The position numbers and the translations under genes were made by a program. DNA of 64,000 bases from CAVYWD01 sp963772225 (GTDB taxonomy: Bacteria > Myxococcota > Myxococcia > Myxococcales > UBA5297): assembly GCA_963772225.1 (NCBI GenBank), contig CAVYWD010000011.1, positions 248,001 to 312,000 of the forward strand, given 5' to 3'. Positions 16,670 through 26,151 of this stretch are shown in pieces. How positions within the stretch are numbered: the stretch's first letter is position 1; each line of letters opens with the position of its first letter. The notes below the pieces were generated by a model. That model searched no databases and had not been told where the DNA came from. It saw only the letters and a program-made list of their open reading frames with translations.

Positions 16670-19600
16670 CTAGTGGAGGAGGTCCGGGTCATCGGGCTCG
16701 CCCGCGCTCTGGCCGGGCGTTGGCGCGCCTCGCTTCTGCGGAGCGTCGTCGGCCGGCGGCCCCTCGAGACCGTTGGGCTCGGTGCGGGCAGGCGCGGAGT
16801 TGCCCGCCGCGCCCGACTCGCTCGAGGCGCCGGAGGTGAGGCGGGAAGAATCGGGCGGGGGCGACTGGGCGGCGCCGACCTTCGGCGCGACCTTGGGCGG
16901 CTCCGGGACTGGCTGAACGGACGCGAGCAGTGTGTTTCCCTCGCGCAGCTCCTGCGCCGCTTTCAGCTCCATCGGCTGCTCGGTGATGCGCGGGAATTGG
17001 GAGGGGCGGTACTTGTCGGAGAGCAGGTCGAGCGCCTTTTGCGCGCACTCGTTGTAGATGGACAGCTCCCGCGCCTTCTGAACCGTGGTGGCGAACGCCT
17101 CGGCGGCTTTGTCGTGCAACGGCCCCTCGAACTGGCCGAGCTGGGCGCGATAGGCCTGCTCGAACTCGGCGCGCGCGTCCTCCACCTTCTTCTTCAGCTC
17201 GGTCAGGTCGCTTTCCGAGATGGCCTGCCTGAATTCCCGAGGCCAGCGCGAGTACGGCACGTTCCAGAGGTGTTTGATCTGATTGAGCTGCGGGGGGAAA
17301 GGCATGTCCGGGACCGGGGCGTTGTTCAGCGCCTCGGCGAAGTTCTGATAGAGCAGGCCGATCTTGTAGAGCGAGCAGATGGCCGGCTCGGCTGCCTTGA
17401 GGCCGATGACCTCGGTGTATCGGCGCTGGACCTTCTCGAGCGCCTTGTGCTTCGACTCCACCGCGCCCTTGAGGAGCTTCTCGTCCTTCGGGAAGCTGAT
17501 GTTCGCGTAATCGAGGAAGTCGGCCTCGATGGCTTGGTAGTCGGCCTTGGCGGCGACCTCCATGGACGCGGGGCCCAGCTTCTCGCGCTGGGCCCGCGTG
17601 AGCCGCTTCTCGTAGTATTCCTTCGCCCGGGCGTAGACGCGCGCGACCTCTCGCGGGCGGTTCAGCTTCTGCTCGAGCTTGGCGATGCGCAGCTCGCTGG
17701 CGAGGAGCTTGTCCGGCTCGTGCCCGTACTTATGCTGGTACTCCTCGAGGTGCGCGATGGCCTTATGCGCCGCGCCGTCCTTCTCGAGGAGGTCGGCGAT
17801 GGAGAGGAACACCGCCTCGCTGTCCTTCCCCTCCGGCCAGAGCTCCAGGTACCGGTTGCGGTCGCGCAGGGCGAGCTTGAGCTGCCCGACGCCCTCGCGG
17901 AACACACCGGCGTTGAACAGGGCCACCTGGGCCTTGGCCTCCTCGAAGCTGGCGGCCTTCTCGTCGTCCGGACCCGCAGCCTGCTTGCCGGCGGCCCTGT
18001 GCTTGAGCGGCGCGGCGGCGTGCCCTGCATGCGGCTTGTGGTGCTCGGCCCAGCCCGCCGCGTAGCCCTCGTAGGCCTCGGCCGCCTGCTCGAATCGGCC
18101 GATGGTCTCGAACGATTCGCCGTTGGCGTAGATGCACTGAGGGAGGTAGCGCGAATTGGGGTAGCGCTGCACCAGCTGGCGCCGAACCTCGATGGAGCGG
18201 TCCACCTGCCGACCTTTGAAGAAGTCGACCGAGGCGTTGTAGAGCGCCAGGTCGGCGAGGTCGCTCTTGGGGAATTCGCTCACGAAGGCCAAGTAGGCGT
18301 CGGCGGCGGCCAAGTAGTCCTGCTTCGCCTCGGCGATGTTGACCAGCTTGAAGGCGCTCTGCTCCAGCACGCGGGAGAGGTCGTCGCGGAGCTTCCCCTT
18401 GGCGAGCTTGGGCTGGGCGACGAACCGGCGCGCCCACTCGTTCACCTTCGACCAGTCGCCGAGGAGGTTGTAGGCGTCGAGCACCAGGTTGGCGGACGTC
18501 TCGGCGAGCGTGTGATCCGGGTGGTCGAGGGCGATCTTCGCGAAGAGCGGCACGGAGCGGTCGAACTCGTTGTAGCGGTAGAGGATGTAAGCGGCCTTGT
18601 AGCTCACCTCGACCTGCTTCTCGCCCTGCGGCACGTACTTGATGTACCGCTCGCAGGCCGCGAGCAGATTCTTCTGCGCGGGCGGGATGGGCAGCGGGGC
18701 CTTGGGGTCCTTGACGGCGCCCTCGGCGCCTTCCTTGGCCTCGGCCTTCTTGGCGACCTCGTCGTAGGCGAGGATCGCGTTGTACGCGGCGTCCACCATC
18801 CAGCGGCCGGGCTTTTGGGGCGCGGCTTGGGCGCCGGTCTTCGGATCCTTGGGCGGCTCGACCTTCCTCACGTCCTCGAGCAGCACTCGCGTGTACTCCT
18901 CAGCCGCCCGGTCGTACCGCGCCAGGTGATCGTTGAGGAGCTCGGCGAAGAAGAACCGCAGGTCGTAGGACTTGGCGTTTTCGGGAAAGACCTCGAGGTA
19001 GTCCTGGTAGACCTCGGCGGCCAGGATGAAGACCGAGTCGTCGCGGGTCTTCTTGGCCTCGTTGTGCCAGTTGACCGCCAGGTTGCTCATGATGCGCTCG
19101 GAGAGGTCGCGGGCCTCCTGCACCGCCTTCTTGTCGTCGGCGGTCTTGAGGTTGTTCGCCTTCGCGACCTGGCCCAGCACCCGCACCAGCTCGCGCACCT
19201 GATCGACGATGATCTTCTTGATGCCGACACGCACCACGCTGTCGACGATGCGGCCCTGGAAGAACGGCGCCTCGGGAGACAGCGGGCGCTCGTTGATCAT
19301 CAACTTGTAAACGGTGGAGGCCTCGCGGTCCTTGCCATCTTCGAAATAGAGGTTGGCCAAGCCCTTGAGCATGCCCCACCAGTTCTCCTCGCCGCCCACC
19401 TTCTGAAAGTCGGCCTTGGCTCCCACCACGTCGCCGACATGGCTGTAGGTGACGACGTAGTCTTTGCGCGCCTCGCGCGAGAGCGCGATGGACCGGGAGT
19501 CGCCCTTGCCCTGCAGCTCGCCATAGAAGATGACCGCCTTGAATAGGTCGAGCGCGGAGCGAAAGTCGCCGAGGTTGTAGTAGCTCCAGCCTTGCATATA

Positions 19601-20422
19601 GAGCGCGAAGCCATAGGCCTTGCTCTCGGTGAACGACGACGCTTTCTTGAACGCCTCGAGCGCTTCTTCCAGCGCCGCCCGCTGTCCCTTGGAGTTGTTG
19701 AAGTGGTATTGGCCGACCGCCAGATAGGCGTCGGGCAGATACCTCGACTTCGTGTAGTCCTTGATGAGCTTGTGATAGACGGTGGCCGCTTCCTTGAACT
19801 TCTGGGCCTCCCACATGTTGTGGCCCAGGAAGAACAGGACCTCATCCATGCGCTCGTACTTGGGATACTTGCCGATGATGGCCCGATACTGCTCGATGGC
19901 CAGCGCCTGGAAGCTCTCGCTCTTCTTGAGCGCCGCTTTCTTCTCCGCCTCGGCCTGCTGAATGCGGGAGGCGTCCTTTTCGGCGCGGGCGCGCAGGATG
20001 TCGTCGTCCTTGCGGTTCGCCTCGAAGAAGTAGAACTTCGACTCCTCCCAATAGAGCTCGGCGAGGCGGAACAGGAGGTCCGGCGCCTCGCGGAGCGAGG
20101 GGCCAAGCCCGATGATCTTCTGCAGCGTGTCGATCTGCTCGCGTCGCTTGCTGGCCACCTGCAGCTCGACGCCCAGGCGGTACTGGTCGTACTCCAGGGC
20201 GGGGCGTTCGGCGACCTTCTCCCTCCTCCGGCGGGAGATGTCGCCGGCGAGGTCGCGCTCAGGGACCTTGGTGGACTCCTTCTTGGCCAGCTCGGCGTCG
20301 CGGAGTGGGTTCTTCGTATCCTTCTTCAGGACCGCCCCGGTGGGCTGCGCCGCCGCTGGAGCGGCAGAGGCCACGGCCGAAAAGGCGGCGAGAAGGCAGA
20401 GTCGGCAAAGCCGTGCGAGCAT
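16670..20422 (-). CDS. gltD: GltD-like exported TPR protein
   Basis: 1250 residues from the ATG at 20422, selected because it begins a signal peptide (MLARLCRLCLLAAFSAVASA); the frame stays open further upstream but without coding character. The body is a series of TPR/Sel1-like helical repeats with insertions (LFRLAELYWEESKFYF, YLPDAYLAVGQYHFN, YYNLGDFRSALDLFKAVIF) and ends in a Pro/Ser-rich low-complexity tail (about 1170-1250). GltD heads the gltD-J operon of the gliding machinery in Myxococcus; size, export signal and order agree. No strong Shine-Dalgarno sequence precedes the start. Confidence 0.85.
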   Translation of the reverse strand: MLARLCRLCLLAAFSAVASAAPAAAQPTGAVLKKDTKNPLRDAELAKKESTKVPERDLAGDISRRRREKVAERPALEYDQYRLGVELQVASKRREQIDTLQKIIGLGPSLREAPDLLFRLAELYWEESKFYFFEANRKDDDILRARAEKDASRIQQAEAEKKAALKKSESFQALAIEQYRAIIGKYPKYERMDEVLFFLGHNMWEAQKFKEAATVYHKLIKDYTKSRYLPDAYLAVGQYHFNNSKGQRAALEEALEAFKKASSFTESKAYGFALYMQGWSYYNLGDFRSALDLFKAVIFYGELQGKGDSRSIALSREARKDYVVTYSHVGDVVGAKADFQKVGGEENWWGMLKGLANLYFEDGKDREASTVYKLMINERPLSPEAPFFQGRIVDSVVRVGIKKIIVDQVRELVRVLGQVAKANNLKTADDKKAVQEARDLSERIMSNLAVNWHNEAKKTRDDSVFILAAEVYQDYLEVFPENAKSYDLRFFFAELLNDHLARYDRAAEEYTRVLLEDVRKVEPPKDPKTGAQAAPQKPGRWMVDAAYNAILAYDEVAKKAEAKEGAEGAVKDPKAPLPIPPAQKNLLAACERYIKYVPQGEKQVEVSYKAAYILYRYNEFDRSVPLFAKIALDHPDHTLAETSANLVLDAYNLLGDWSKVNEWARRFVAQPKLAKGKLRDDLSRVLEQSAFKLVNIAEAKQDYLAAADAYLAFVSEFPKSDLADLALYNASVDFFKGRQVDRSIEVRRQLVQRYPNSRYLPQCIYANGESFETIGRFEQAAEAYEGYAAGWAEHHKPHAGHAAAPLKHRAAGKQAAGPDDEKAASFEEAKAQVALFNAGVFREGVGQLKLALRDRNRYLELWPEGKDSEAVFLSIADLLEKDGAAHKAIAHLEEYQHKYGHEPDKLLASELRIAKLEQKLNRPREVARVYARAKEYYEKRLTRAQREKLGPASMEVAAKADYQAIEADFLDYANISFPKDEKLLKGAVESKHKALEKVQRRYTEVIGLKAAEPAICSLYKIGLLYQNFAEALNNAPVPDMPFPPQLNQIKHLWNVPYSRWPREFRQAISESDLTELKKKVEDARAEFEQAYRAQLGQFEGPLHDKAAEAFATTVQKARELSIYNECAQKALDLLSDKYRPSQFPRITEQPMELKAAQELREGNTLLASVQPVPEPPKVAPKVGAAQSPPPDSSRLTSGASSESGAAGNSAPARTEPNGLEGPPADDAPQKRGAPTPGQSAGEPDDPDLLH

Positions 20423-20862
20423 TCGGCACCCGGGCTGGGATAGTGGGTGAATTCGGCCGGCATCATCGGCAATCCGGCGCGGAGGGGTCAACCGGCAACC
20501 CTGCGACTTTCGCCCACAAGTCGCTGGGCGCGGCGGCCGCTCGCTGCGCAAATTCTCGCCTGCGGGGCCGCGGCGAACTTCGCCCGCGGTGTAGTCCCTT
20601 CGGCGCCGAACTCTTGTGCAGGCTGGCAAAGGCCCCAGGCTCCAGACCCCAGGGAATGCAGTTCCTGAAGCCTGGGGTCTGGAGCCTGGAGCCCTGGCAA
20701 CCCTCTTTGGCCGGCTCGGCCGGATTAGGAGGACCGGCCCCTGGCGGGCCGGCGACCCGCCGCTCGGCCGCGAACGCGAGGCCGAGAAGCGATCTACGGA
20801 GGGCCTCGGCGCGACGCCGAGACCCGCTTTGGCGTGAGCCTGGAATCGGCTCGCAACGACCT
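20423..20862. other. Region upstream of gltD
   Basis: 440 bases between gltD and the next minus-strand gene with no gene I can support. It contains a long inverted repeat (20635-20689) and presumably the gltD promoter, which I could not locate with confidence. Confidence 0.5.
20635..20689. repeat. Perfect 19-bp inverted repeat
   Basis: Arms 20635-20653 and 20671-20689 (left arm begins CCAGGCTCCAGACC) are exact reverse complements around a 17-nt spacer. It sits just 3' of the 20863-21234 gene and upstream of gltD. No T-tract follows, so it is not a classical terminator. It may be a dispersed intergenic palindrome or an mRNA-stabilising hairpin. Confidence 0.85.
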
Positions 20863-21234
20863 TTAGACGCTGTAGACCTTCGACGCGGGCCAATCGACCT
20901 TCTTGTGGTCCTTGGCGCGCTCGATGGTCACGACGTTGCGCTCGGCGTCGATGGCGACCACCGTCGCCTCAAACACCCCGCGGCCCTGCTTGTACTGAAC
21001 GGACTGGCCCTCTTTGAATTGCGAGGCATCGCCCTTTCCCGCGCGGCGCACGGCTCGCCGGCGCCCCCGCCCTTCCGGCTCGACCACTTCCCGAGCGGGT
21101 CGGCCCGGGTCGCGGCTGGGCATACCGACGAAGTCCGCGATCTGCGCGAGCAGGTCCCGGTAGGGCACCAGCGACCGCTCGATCTCTTCGCCGACCAGGT
21201 TTCGAATCGCTGCATCGAAGTTGTTCTTGGACAT
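20863..21234 (-). CDS. Hypothetical protein with possible SH3-like C-terminus
   Basis: 123 residues from an ATG with AAGGA about 8 nt upstream. The N-terminal half (MSKNNFDAAIRNLVGEEI, PYRDLLAQIADFVG) looks helical. A basic Arg/Gly linker follows, and the last 50 residues (FKEGQSVQYKQGRGVFEATV) read like a small beta-barrel of the KOW/Tudor kind. The basic linker suggests nucleic-acid or ribosome contact, but that is a guess. I recognise no named family. The 200 bases upstream are unusually AT-rich for this genome and probably hold its promoter. Confidence 0.7.
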   Translation of the reverse strand: MSKNNFDAAIRNLVGEEIERSLVPYRDLLAQIADFVGMPSRDPGRPAREVVEPEGRGRRRAVRRAGKGDASQFKEGQSVQYKQGRGVFEATVVAIDAERNVVTIERAKDHKKVDWPASKVYSV

Positions 21235-21436
21235 TCGAGTGTTCCTTGCAAGAAACGGTGTCGTGGTTCGGGTTGATGGTTCCTGGATGATATTTCATTT
21301 CCAAAACCGCGGCTATTATTATGCACAGGCTCCGAGCGATGCAATCTCAAAAGAGCCGGTCGGTCTCTGAATGCGCAATTGGCCGCCCTTTTCATGCGCG
21401 AGAGACACCCGGCCGAGTCGCCTTCGGCCCTTGGCC

Positions 21437-22322
21437 TTAGGCGGCGCCGCGGCGGCCGCACGCCGTTTTGAGCGCACAGCGCGCGCATACTCGAACCGAA
21501 GGGCGAGCGGGGCAGCCGCCGCTCATCCCATGGTGACAAAGCGCGAAGTCGTACTTGACCGGGTCGAGCGGGTCGAGGCGCCGCAGCGAGGCGGTGATCT
21601 CCTCGGCGGTCGCCCAAGACAGGTCGCGGCGGCACGCGAGGCCCAACTGGCGCGCCAGGCGAGCAATGTGCGTGTCCAGCGGCACGATCAATGCGCTCGG
21701 CGAGGCGCCGCTCCAGAGGCCGAGGTCGACGCCGTCCGAGGGCCCGCCGCGAATCATCCAGCGGAAATAGAGCATGAGCCGCTTGCACGCCGCGCCCCGC
21801 TCCGGCCGGGGCAGCAGGTGGTCGAACCCGCGCCGGGGGCCGAGCGCCCGCTCGACGCCCGGGTCGACCGACGCGCGCAGCTCGGCGACGAAATCGGCGG
21901 CCGCCTCCCGCATGGCCCCGCGTCGATGCATCGCACTTTCGAAGGCCGCCCCCAATGAGCCGCGGGCGCGCTGCACGGCGCCGGCGGCGCTCACCAGCGC
22001 GGCGACGTCCGCGCCCACGTTGAATCGGTAACGAAAGCCCGCGAATCGGGCCGCGTCCTTCGCCGGGTCGAACGAGCGCGAAAAGGCCCCGGGCCGCGGG
22101 CCCATCGCTCGAAACACGCCCTCCAGGCGCTCGCCGAAGAGGTCGGCGCGGCCGTACGCCAGCGCAGACGCGACAAGCCCGGCCACCTCGGCATCGAGCG
22201 GGTCGGGATAGCGGCGGGGAAAGCGCACCGGATTCGAACGCGACGCGCTCCGGCAGCGCGCGGTCATTCAACAGCGCATCGAGCAGCGGCTTGAGCAGCC
22301 GGGCGCGGGCGGGATTCAGCAT
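21437..22322 (-). pseudogene. TIGR02757-family protein, apparent +1 frameshift
   Basis: The main frame (from 22267 down) encodes the hallmarks of the TIGR02757/DUF2400 family: FPRRYPDPLDAEVAGLVASA, MLYFRWMIRGG, VPLDTHIARLARQLG and a Cys cluster at the C-terminus. The expected N-terminal helix (MLNPARARLLKPLLDAL) is encoded just upstream, from an ATG at 22322, but in another frame. Removing one base in the CC near 22227-22229 joins the two into a continuous 294-residue protein of the usual length. Either the gene has a true frameshift or the sequence has a one-base error; a shorter protein from 22267 would lack the first helix. The function of the family is not established. Confidence 0.7.
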
Positions 22323-22356
22323 CGATAAAGGGCCCCCCTTGGCCGCTCCTTCGAGC

Positions 22357-22905
22357 TCAGCGCGAGAGCTCGCGCATCGCGTGGCCGAGCTCCGGCAGGA
22401 TGAGCCGGGTGAGCGCCAGCCGGGCCGCCGAGGGCGAGCCCGGCAGGGCAAACACGACCATGGAGCGAAAGCTTCCGGCGACGGCGCGGCTCATCATGGC
22501 GCTCGGGCCGATCTCCTGAAACGAGAGCATGCGAAAGAGCTCTCCGAACCCGGGGAGGCGCTTCTCGAGCATGCCCTCCAACACCTCCACCGTCGCATCG
22601 CGGCGCGAGAGCCCCGTCCCCCCGCTGAGGATCACCGCCTGGGCGCCCGCCTCGGAGGCCCGCCGCTCGAGCACGTCGCGCAACGCCTCCGGCTCGTTCT
22701 GGATGAGCGCATAGCCGGTTACCGCGTGGCCGGCCTCTTCCAGCAGGGCGCGGATGAGCGCGCCGCTCTCGTCGCCCGCCTCGGTCCGACTGTCGCTCAA
22801 AGTGACGACGAAGCAGGCGACGCGCCGAGGGGCGCCTCGCTTGTGCTCCGCGGTCGAGGGCGAGGGCGCCGAGCCCTCGTGAGGTGCATGGGATTCACTG
22901 CTCAT
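22357..22905 (-). CDS. moaB: MoaB/Mog-type molybdopterin biosynthesis protein
   Basis: 182 residues. After a 25-residue hydrophilic leader comes a full MoaB/MogA fold: FVVTLSDSR, ALIRALLEEAGHAV, the substrate-binding GGTGLSRRD, and FALPGSPSAARLAL near the end. Enzymes of this family bind or adenylylate molybdopterin during molybdenum-cofactor synthesis in the cytoplasm. It starts 25 nt after the lipoprotein gene and ends 34 nt before the TIGR02757 gene, so the three are probably cotranscribed. No other Moco gene is nearby. MoaB cannot be separated from MogA by eye. Confidence 0.85.
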   Translation of the reverse strand: MSSESHAPHEGSAPSPSTAEHKRGAPRRVACFVVTLSDSRTEAGDESGALIRALLEEAGHAVTGYALIQNEPEALRDVLERRASEAGAQAVILSGGTGLSRRDATVEVLEGMLEKRLPGFGELFRMLSFQEIGPSAMMSRAVAGSFRSMVVFALPGSPSAARLALTRLILPELGHAMRELSR

Positions 22906-22930
22906 GGTGCCTCGCTCCCTGCCTCAGGGG

Positions 22931-23611
22931 CTATTCGAACCTCGGCGGCACCGGGATCTCGATGTCGCCGGCCGCCTTGCTCACGAGGGCGCGCACCTCG
23001 TCTGCGTCGGGCGCGTCCGGCGCGACCAAGAGATATTGCTTATAGGCGGCGAGCGCCTTTTGCCGGTTCTTGAGGCGCGCGTAGCAGCGGCCGATCGCCT
23101 TGTGCGCCGCCGCGAGCTTCGGATTCACCTCAGCGGCACGCTTCAGGAAGAGCAGCGCCTCCGGGCAGCGGTCGGCTTTCGAGAGGTCGACCCCCGCCCG
23201 CGTCAGGGTTTTGGCGTCTTCAGGGTCAATGGGAGGAGCGGCGGCGTTCCAAAGGTCCGGCCGCAGCGGCACGAGCAGCCGGGCGCCGGGGTTCGCGTGG
23301 ACATCCTCCCCCTTCAAAGCCAGCGTCTGGGGCAGAAAGCCCGGGTGCTCCACGGTGAGCTCGTAGCTCGCATCCCGCCGGGGCGCATGCAGCGCATACG
23401 GCGTCGTCCCGGCCGCGCCGCCGGGCGCCGCCACCGTCGCCCCCGAGGGAAGGGTCTCGACGACGACCTCCGGCGGGGCGGCCTCGGTCAGCGTCACCTT
23501 CTCCGCTGCGCAGGCGCCGAGGGCCAGCGCGGCGAAGGCCGCCCAGAGCCGAGCGACCTTTCGAATTCCCGCGCTTCTGCAGGGGCCGCGGCGACCATCC
23601 TCGAAATCCAT
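22931..23611 (-). CDS. TPR lipoprotein with PEGA-like segment
   Basis: 226 residues from the ATG at 23611; a start at 23626 adds five residues. The N-terminus carries a lipoprotein signal (ARLWAAFAALALGAC). Then comes a PEGA-like beta module (VVVETLPSGATVAAPGG, ELTVEHPGFLPQTL) and C-terminal TPR helices (ALLFLKRAAEVNPKLAAAHK, KALAAYKQYLLVAPDAP). This combination, common in myxobacteria, suggests an envelope-anchored scaffold. No specific partner is apparent. Confidence 0.75.
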   Translation of the reverse strand: MDFEDGRRGPCRSAGIRKVARLWAAFAALALGACAAEKVTLTEAAPPEVVVETLPSGATVAAPGGAAGTTPYALHAPRRDASYELTVEHPGFLPQTLALKGEDVHANPGARLLVPLRPDLWNAAAPPIDPEDAKTLTRAGVDLSKADRCPEALLFLKRAAEVNPKLAAAHKAIGRCYARLKNRQKALAAYKQYLLVAPDAPDADEVRALVSKAAGDIEIPVPPRFE

Positions 23612-23747
23612 TCTTGAGCCATCCATCGCACAGGGTCGAGCCGGTCCGGCGCTGCTGCCGCGCCCGGGATTCGTCGCGCGGCGGCCGGGCTCGCCCGTCC
23701 GGAGAATATCGCAAGCTCCGCGGCGCACCGCCCCGGTGACGCCCGCC

Positions 23748-25877
23748 TCAGCGGCCATCGGTCCCCCGGAGGATGGGCGAGGGCGCCCCGGCGGAGACGA
23801 CCCAGAGCTGGTGCGAGGCGCGGGTCGCCGCCACGTGGAAGAGCCGCCGGGCATCGTCGGTGAGGGGGTAGGCCGCGGCCGTGGCGTCCGGGATGATGAC
23901 GTAGTCGAACTCGAGCCCTTTGACGTTGCTCACATCGGTGACGTCGACGCCGGGTTGGAACGAGAACTCGCCGCCCAGCACCAGCCGCGCCTCGGGCAGG
24001 TCCGAGAGCAGCCTGTGGAGCGTCTGAGCCGCCTCGGGGCCCCGGGCGATCACCCCGACCGACGCCTGCGGCTCGCGCTCGACGAGGTCGCGCAAAGCGT
24101 CGGCGATGAACAGGTTGGCGTGCGCCTCGGCGGGGAAGTCGAACCGCCCGACCGGCGCCCCCTCGCGGCCCGCCTGTGCCGGCGCCTCGGGCGCCAGGGG
24201 GCCGAGCACCGCGCGGGCGAAGGCGGCGATGGGCTGCGGGCAGCGGTAGGTCACCTGCAAGCGGCAGGTGGCCGCGCCCTGGGCTCCCAGCGCCGCGAGC
24301 GCCTCGTGCCAGCCCGCGAAGCACGAGGAGGTCTGCTGCGCGTCGTCGCCAGCCAGGGTCACGCTCCGCTCGTCGTCGAGGAGCTTGCCCAGCGCGAAGA
24401 GCTCGAACAGCGACAGGTCCTCCGCCTCGTCCACCACCAGGTGCGAAAGGCGCGGCCCGGCCATGCCCGCGCGCCAGGCCCGCACGCACAGGTAGAGCGG
24501 CACGTCCTCCGCGTCGAGCGTTCCGCCCAGGTCGTCCGGCGTCCCCTCCGAGAGCGAGCGGCCGTCCACCGCCTCGAGCTCGACCGCGCTCATCCCCGCC
24601 GGCGCGCCCTCGGCCGGCGCCGCGAGCTGGAACATGGTGCGGCGCACCACCTCCTCCACCGCGGTCGTCGGCAGGTCGCCCTTGGCGGCCTCCACGACCT
24701 TCTGGAGGAAGGCCCGGTCGGTCAGGAGCTCGGTGATCTCGCGGCGCACCGCGGCCAGCGACGAGGGGCCGTCGCCCGCGCGCAGGAGGCGCTGGCGCAC
24801 CGCGTGGTACAGCGCCGGGTGGCGCTTGAGGCGGGCGACCAGAGGCGGCGCGTCGTCCATCAGGCGTGGCGGGCGCGCGCCGAACGCGCCTTGCATCCGC
24901 TCGCGCAGGAAGGCGTCCAGCGTCCGCACCGGCACCTTCGACAGGCCCAGCGGCTCGAGCAGCCGCGCCGAGAGGCGCGCGAGGCCGGGCTCGGGCACGA
25001 CCACCCGCATGCGGTCGACCGGGAAGCGCTCCGGGTCCTCGAAAGCGAGCGTGGCCAGGCGGTGGAGCGCGACCGTGGTCTTCCCGCTTCCCGCGCTGCC
25101 CAGCACCAGCAGCGCCCGGCTTCCGCTCTGGGCGCTGGCGCCATACTGCTCGGGGTCGAGGAGCGCCGAGACGTCGGCCCGCCGGTCCAGGTCCGTCGCA
25201 AAGCGTCCCACGCCCAAGCTCCCGGCGCGGGCCGCCGTCCCGGCGCCGCCCTGGAGCGCCGCGGCCGGTCCCCCTTCGACGCTCCAGGCGCCGTCCGCCC
25301 CGCGCGCGAGCCGCAGGCCCCCCGCGAGGATGCGCGTCAGCAGGCCGGCGTGGATGACCACGACGCGGCGGACCTCCACCGTGCCCTCGGCCAGGCGCCC
25401 GGGAAACTGCTCCTCGAAGGCGTCCTGCTCGCGGTAGCGGTAGTAGATGCGCGCCACCGGGGCGAAGCGCCAATCGACCACCCGCACCCCGCGCGCCGTC
25501 TCGACGAACGAGGCGCGCCCCAGGCAGTAGTCGCGGTCCACCCCGTCCTCGCGCAGCTTCAGGTGCGCGAAGTAGGGCGAGCGCGGATCAGGCAAGGAGG
25601 TGTCGGCCGGCTGCTCGAGCAGTGCGCGGACGACGTTCATCTCCTGAAACAGGGTCGGCAGGTCGTGCGCCGCCGCTCGCGCGGCCTGCTCGCGCAGCTC
25701 CTTGAGTCGCTCAACCAGCTCGGAGGTGTCGCGGGAGCGGTCGGGTCTGCGCGCGCGCAAGGCCTCGAGCACGCGCGCCAGCAGCGCCTCCTCTTCGGCG
25801 ACGACGGCCCGCGCCTCCGGAGGGAGGTCGGCGAGCGCGGGGTCTCCGTCGGCGGTGCGTTGAGGGCTGCAATCCAT
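23748..25877 (-). CDS. HelD-like superfamily I helicase/ATPase
   Basis: 709 residues. An N-terminal coiled coil (about 20-75) precedes the segment PYFAHLKLREDGVDRDYCLG ... VVDWRFAPVARIYYRYREQD, typical of HelD-type proteins. Walker A is GSAGSGKTT (about 255), motif II is VVDEAEDLS (DEAE, not the usual DEAQ), motif III LAGDDAQQ, and motif VI-like RRLFHVAATRASHQLWVV lies near the C-terminus. HelD relatives release stalled RNA polymerase or act as DNA helicase IV; the N-terminal half favours the former. The start ATG at 25877 follows an intergenic region divergent from 26152. Confidence 0.85.
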   Translation of the reverse strand: MDCSPQRTADGDPALADLPPEARAVVAEEEALLARVLEALRARRPDRSRDTSELVERLKELREQAARAAAHDLPTLFQEMNVVRALLEQPADTSLPDPRSPYFAHLKLREDGVDRDYCLGRASFVETARGVRVVDWRFAPVARIYYRYREQDAFEEQFPGRLAEGTVEVRRVVVIHAGLLTRILAGGLRLARGADGAWSVEGGPAAALQGGAGTAARAGSLGVGRFATDLDRRADVSALLDPEQYGASAQSGSRALLVLGSAGSGKTTVALHRLATLAFEDPERFPVDRMRVVVPEPGLARLSARLLEPLGLSKVPVRTLDAFLRERMQGAFGARPPRLMDDAPPLVARLKRHPALYHAVRQRLLRAGDGPSSLAAVRREITELLTDRAFLQKVVEAAKGDLPTTAVEEVVRRTMFQLAAPAEGAPAGMSAVELEAVDGRSLSEGTPDDLGGTLDAEDVPLYLCVRAWRAGMAGPRLSHLVVDEAEDLSLFELFALGKLLDDERSVTLAGDDAQQTSSCFAGWHEALAALGAQGAATCRLQVTYRCPQPIAAFARAVLGPLAPEAPAQAGREGAPVGRFDFPAEAHANLFIADALRDLVEREPQASVGVIARGPEAAQTLHRLLSDLPEARLVLGGEFSFQPGVDVTDVSNVKGLEFDYVIIPDATAAAYPLTDDARRLFHVAATRASHQLWVVSAGAPSPILRGTDGR

Positions 25878-26151
25878 GGAACTCCTTCAACACGAGAACG
25901 GCCACTTTTTCGAGCGCGAAATAGCGGAGGGCCCTCCCCTTTCGCACCCATGCAGATGCCGGCCTGAAACAGACGCCGGCCGATGGACAATGCTCGCCAG
26001 CATGAGTTAAGAAACGAAACGTCGTGCCGCCCTGGCGCTCTCCTTTGAAGCCCGCGAGCGAGGCACCAGCCTCGGGCGAGGCGTCGCGTCCCGAGCGCTC
26101 TCCGCACTTCCTTCGGCAGGTCGCGCCAGCGGGCTCGGTGAGGCGAAATAG

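Noticed and set aside
16673..19546. A 957-codon plus-strand open frame opposite gltD
   Set aside because: Antisense shadow of the TPR gene; composition is Leu/Arg/Gly-rich without domain features.
23736..25967. A 743-codon plus-strand open frame opposite the HelD-like gene
   Set aside because: The minus strand carries all helicase motifs; the plus frame has none.
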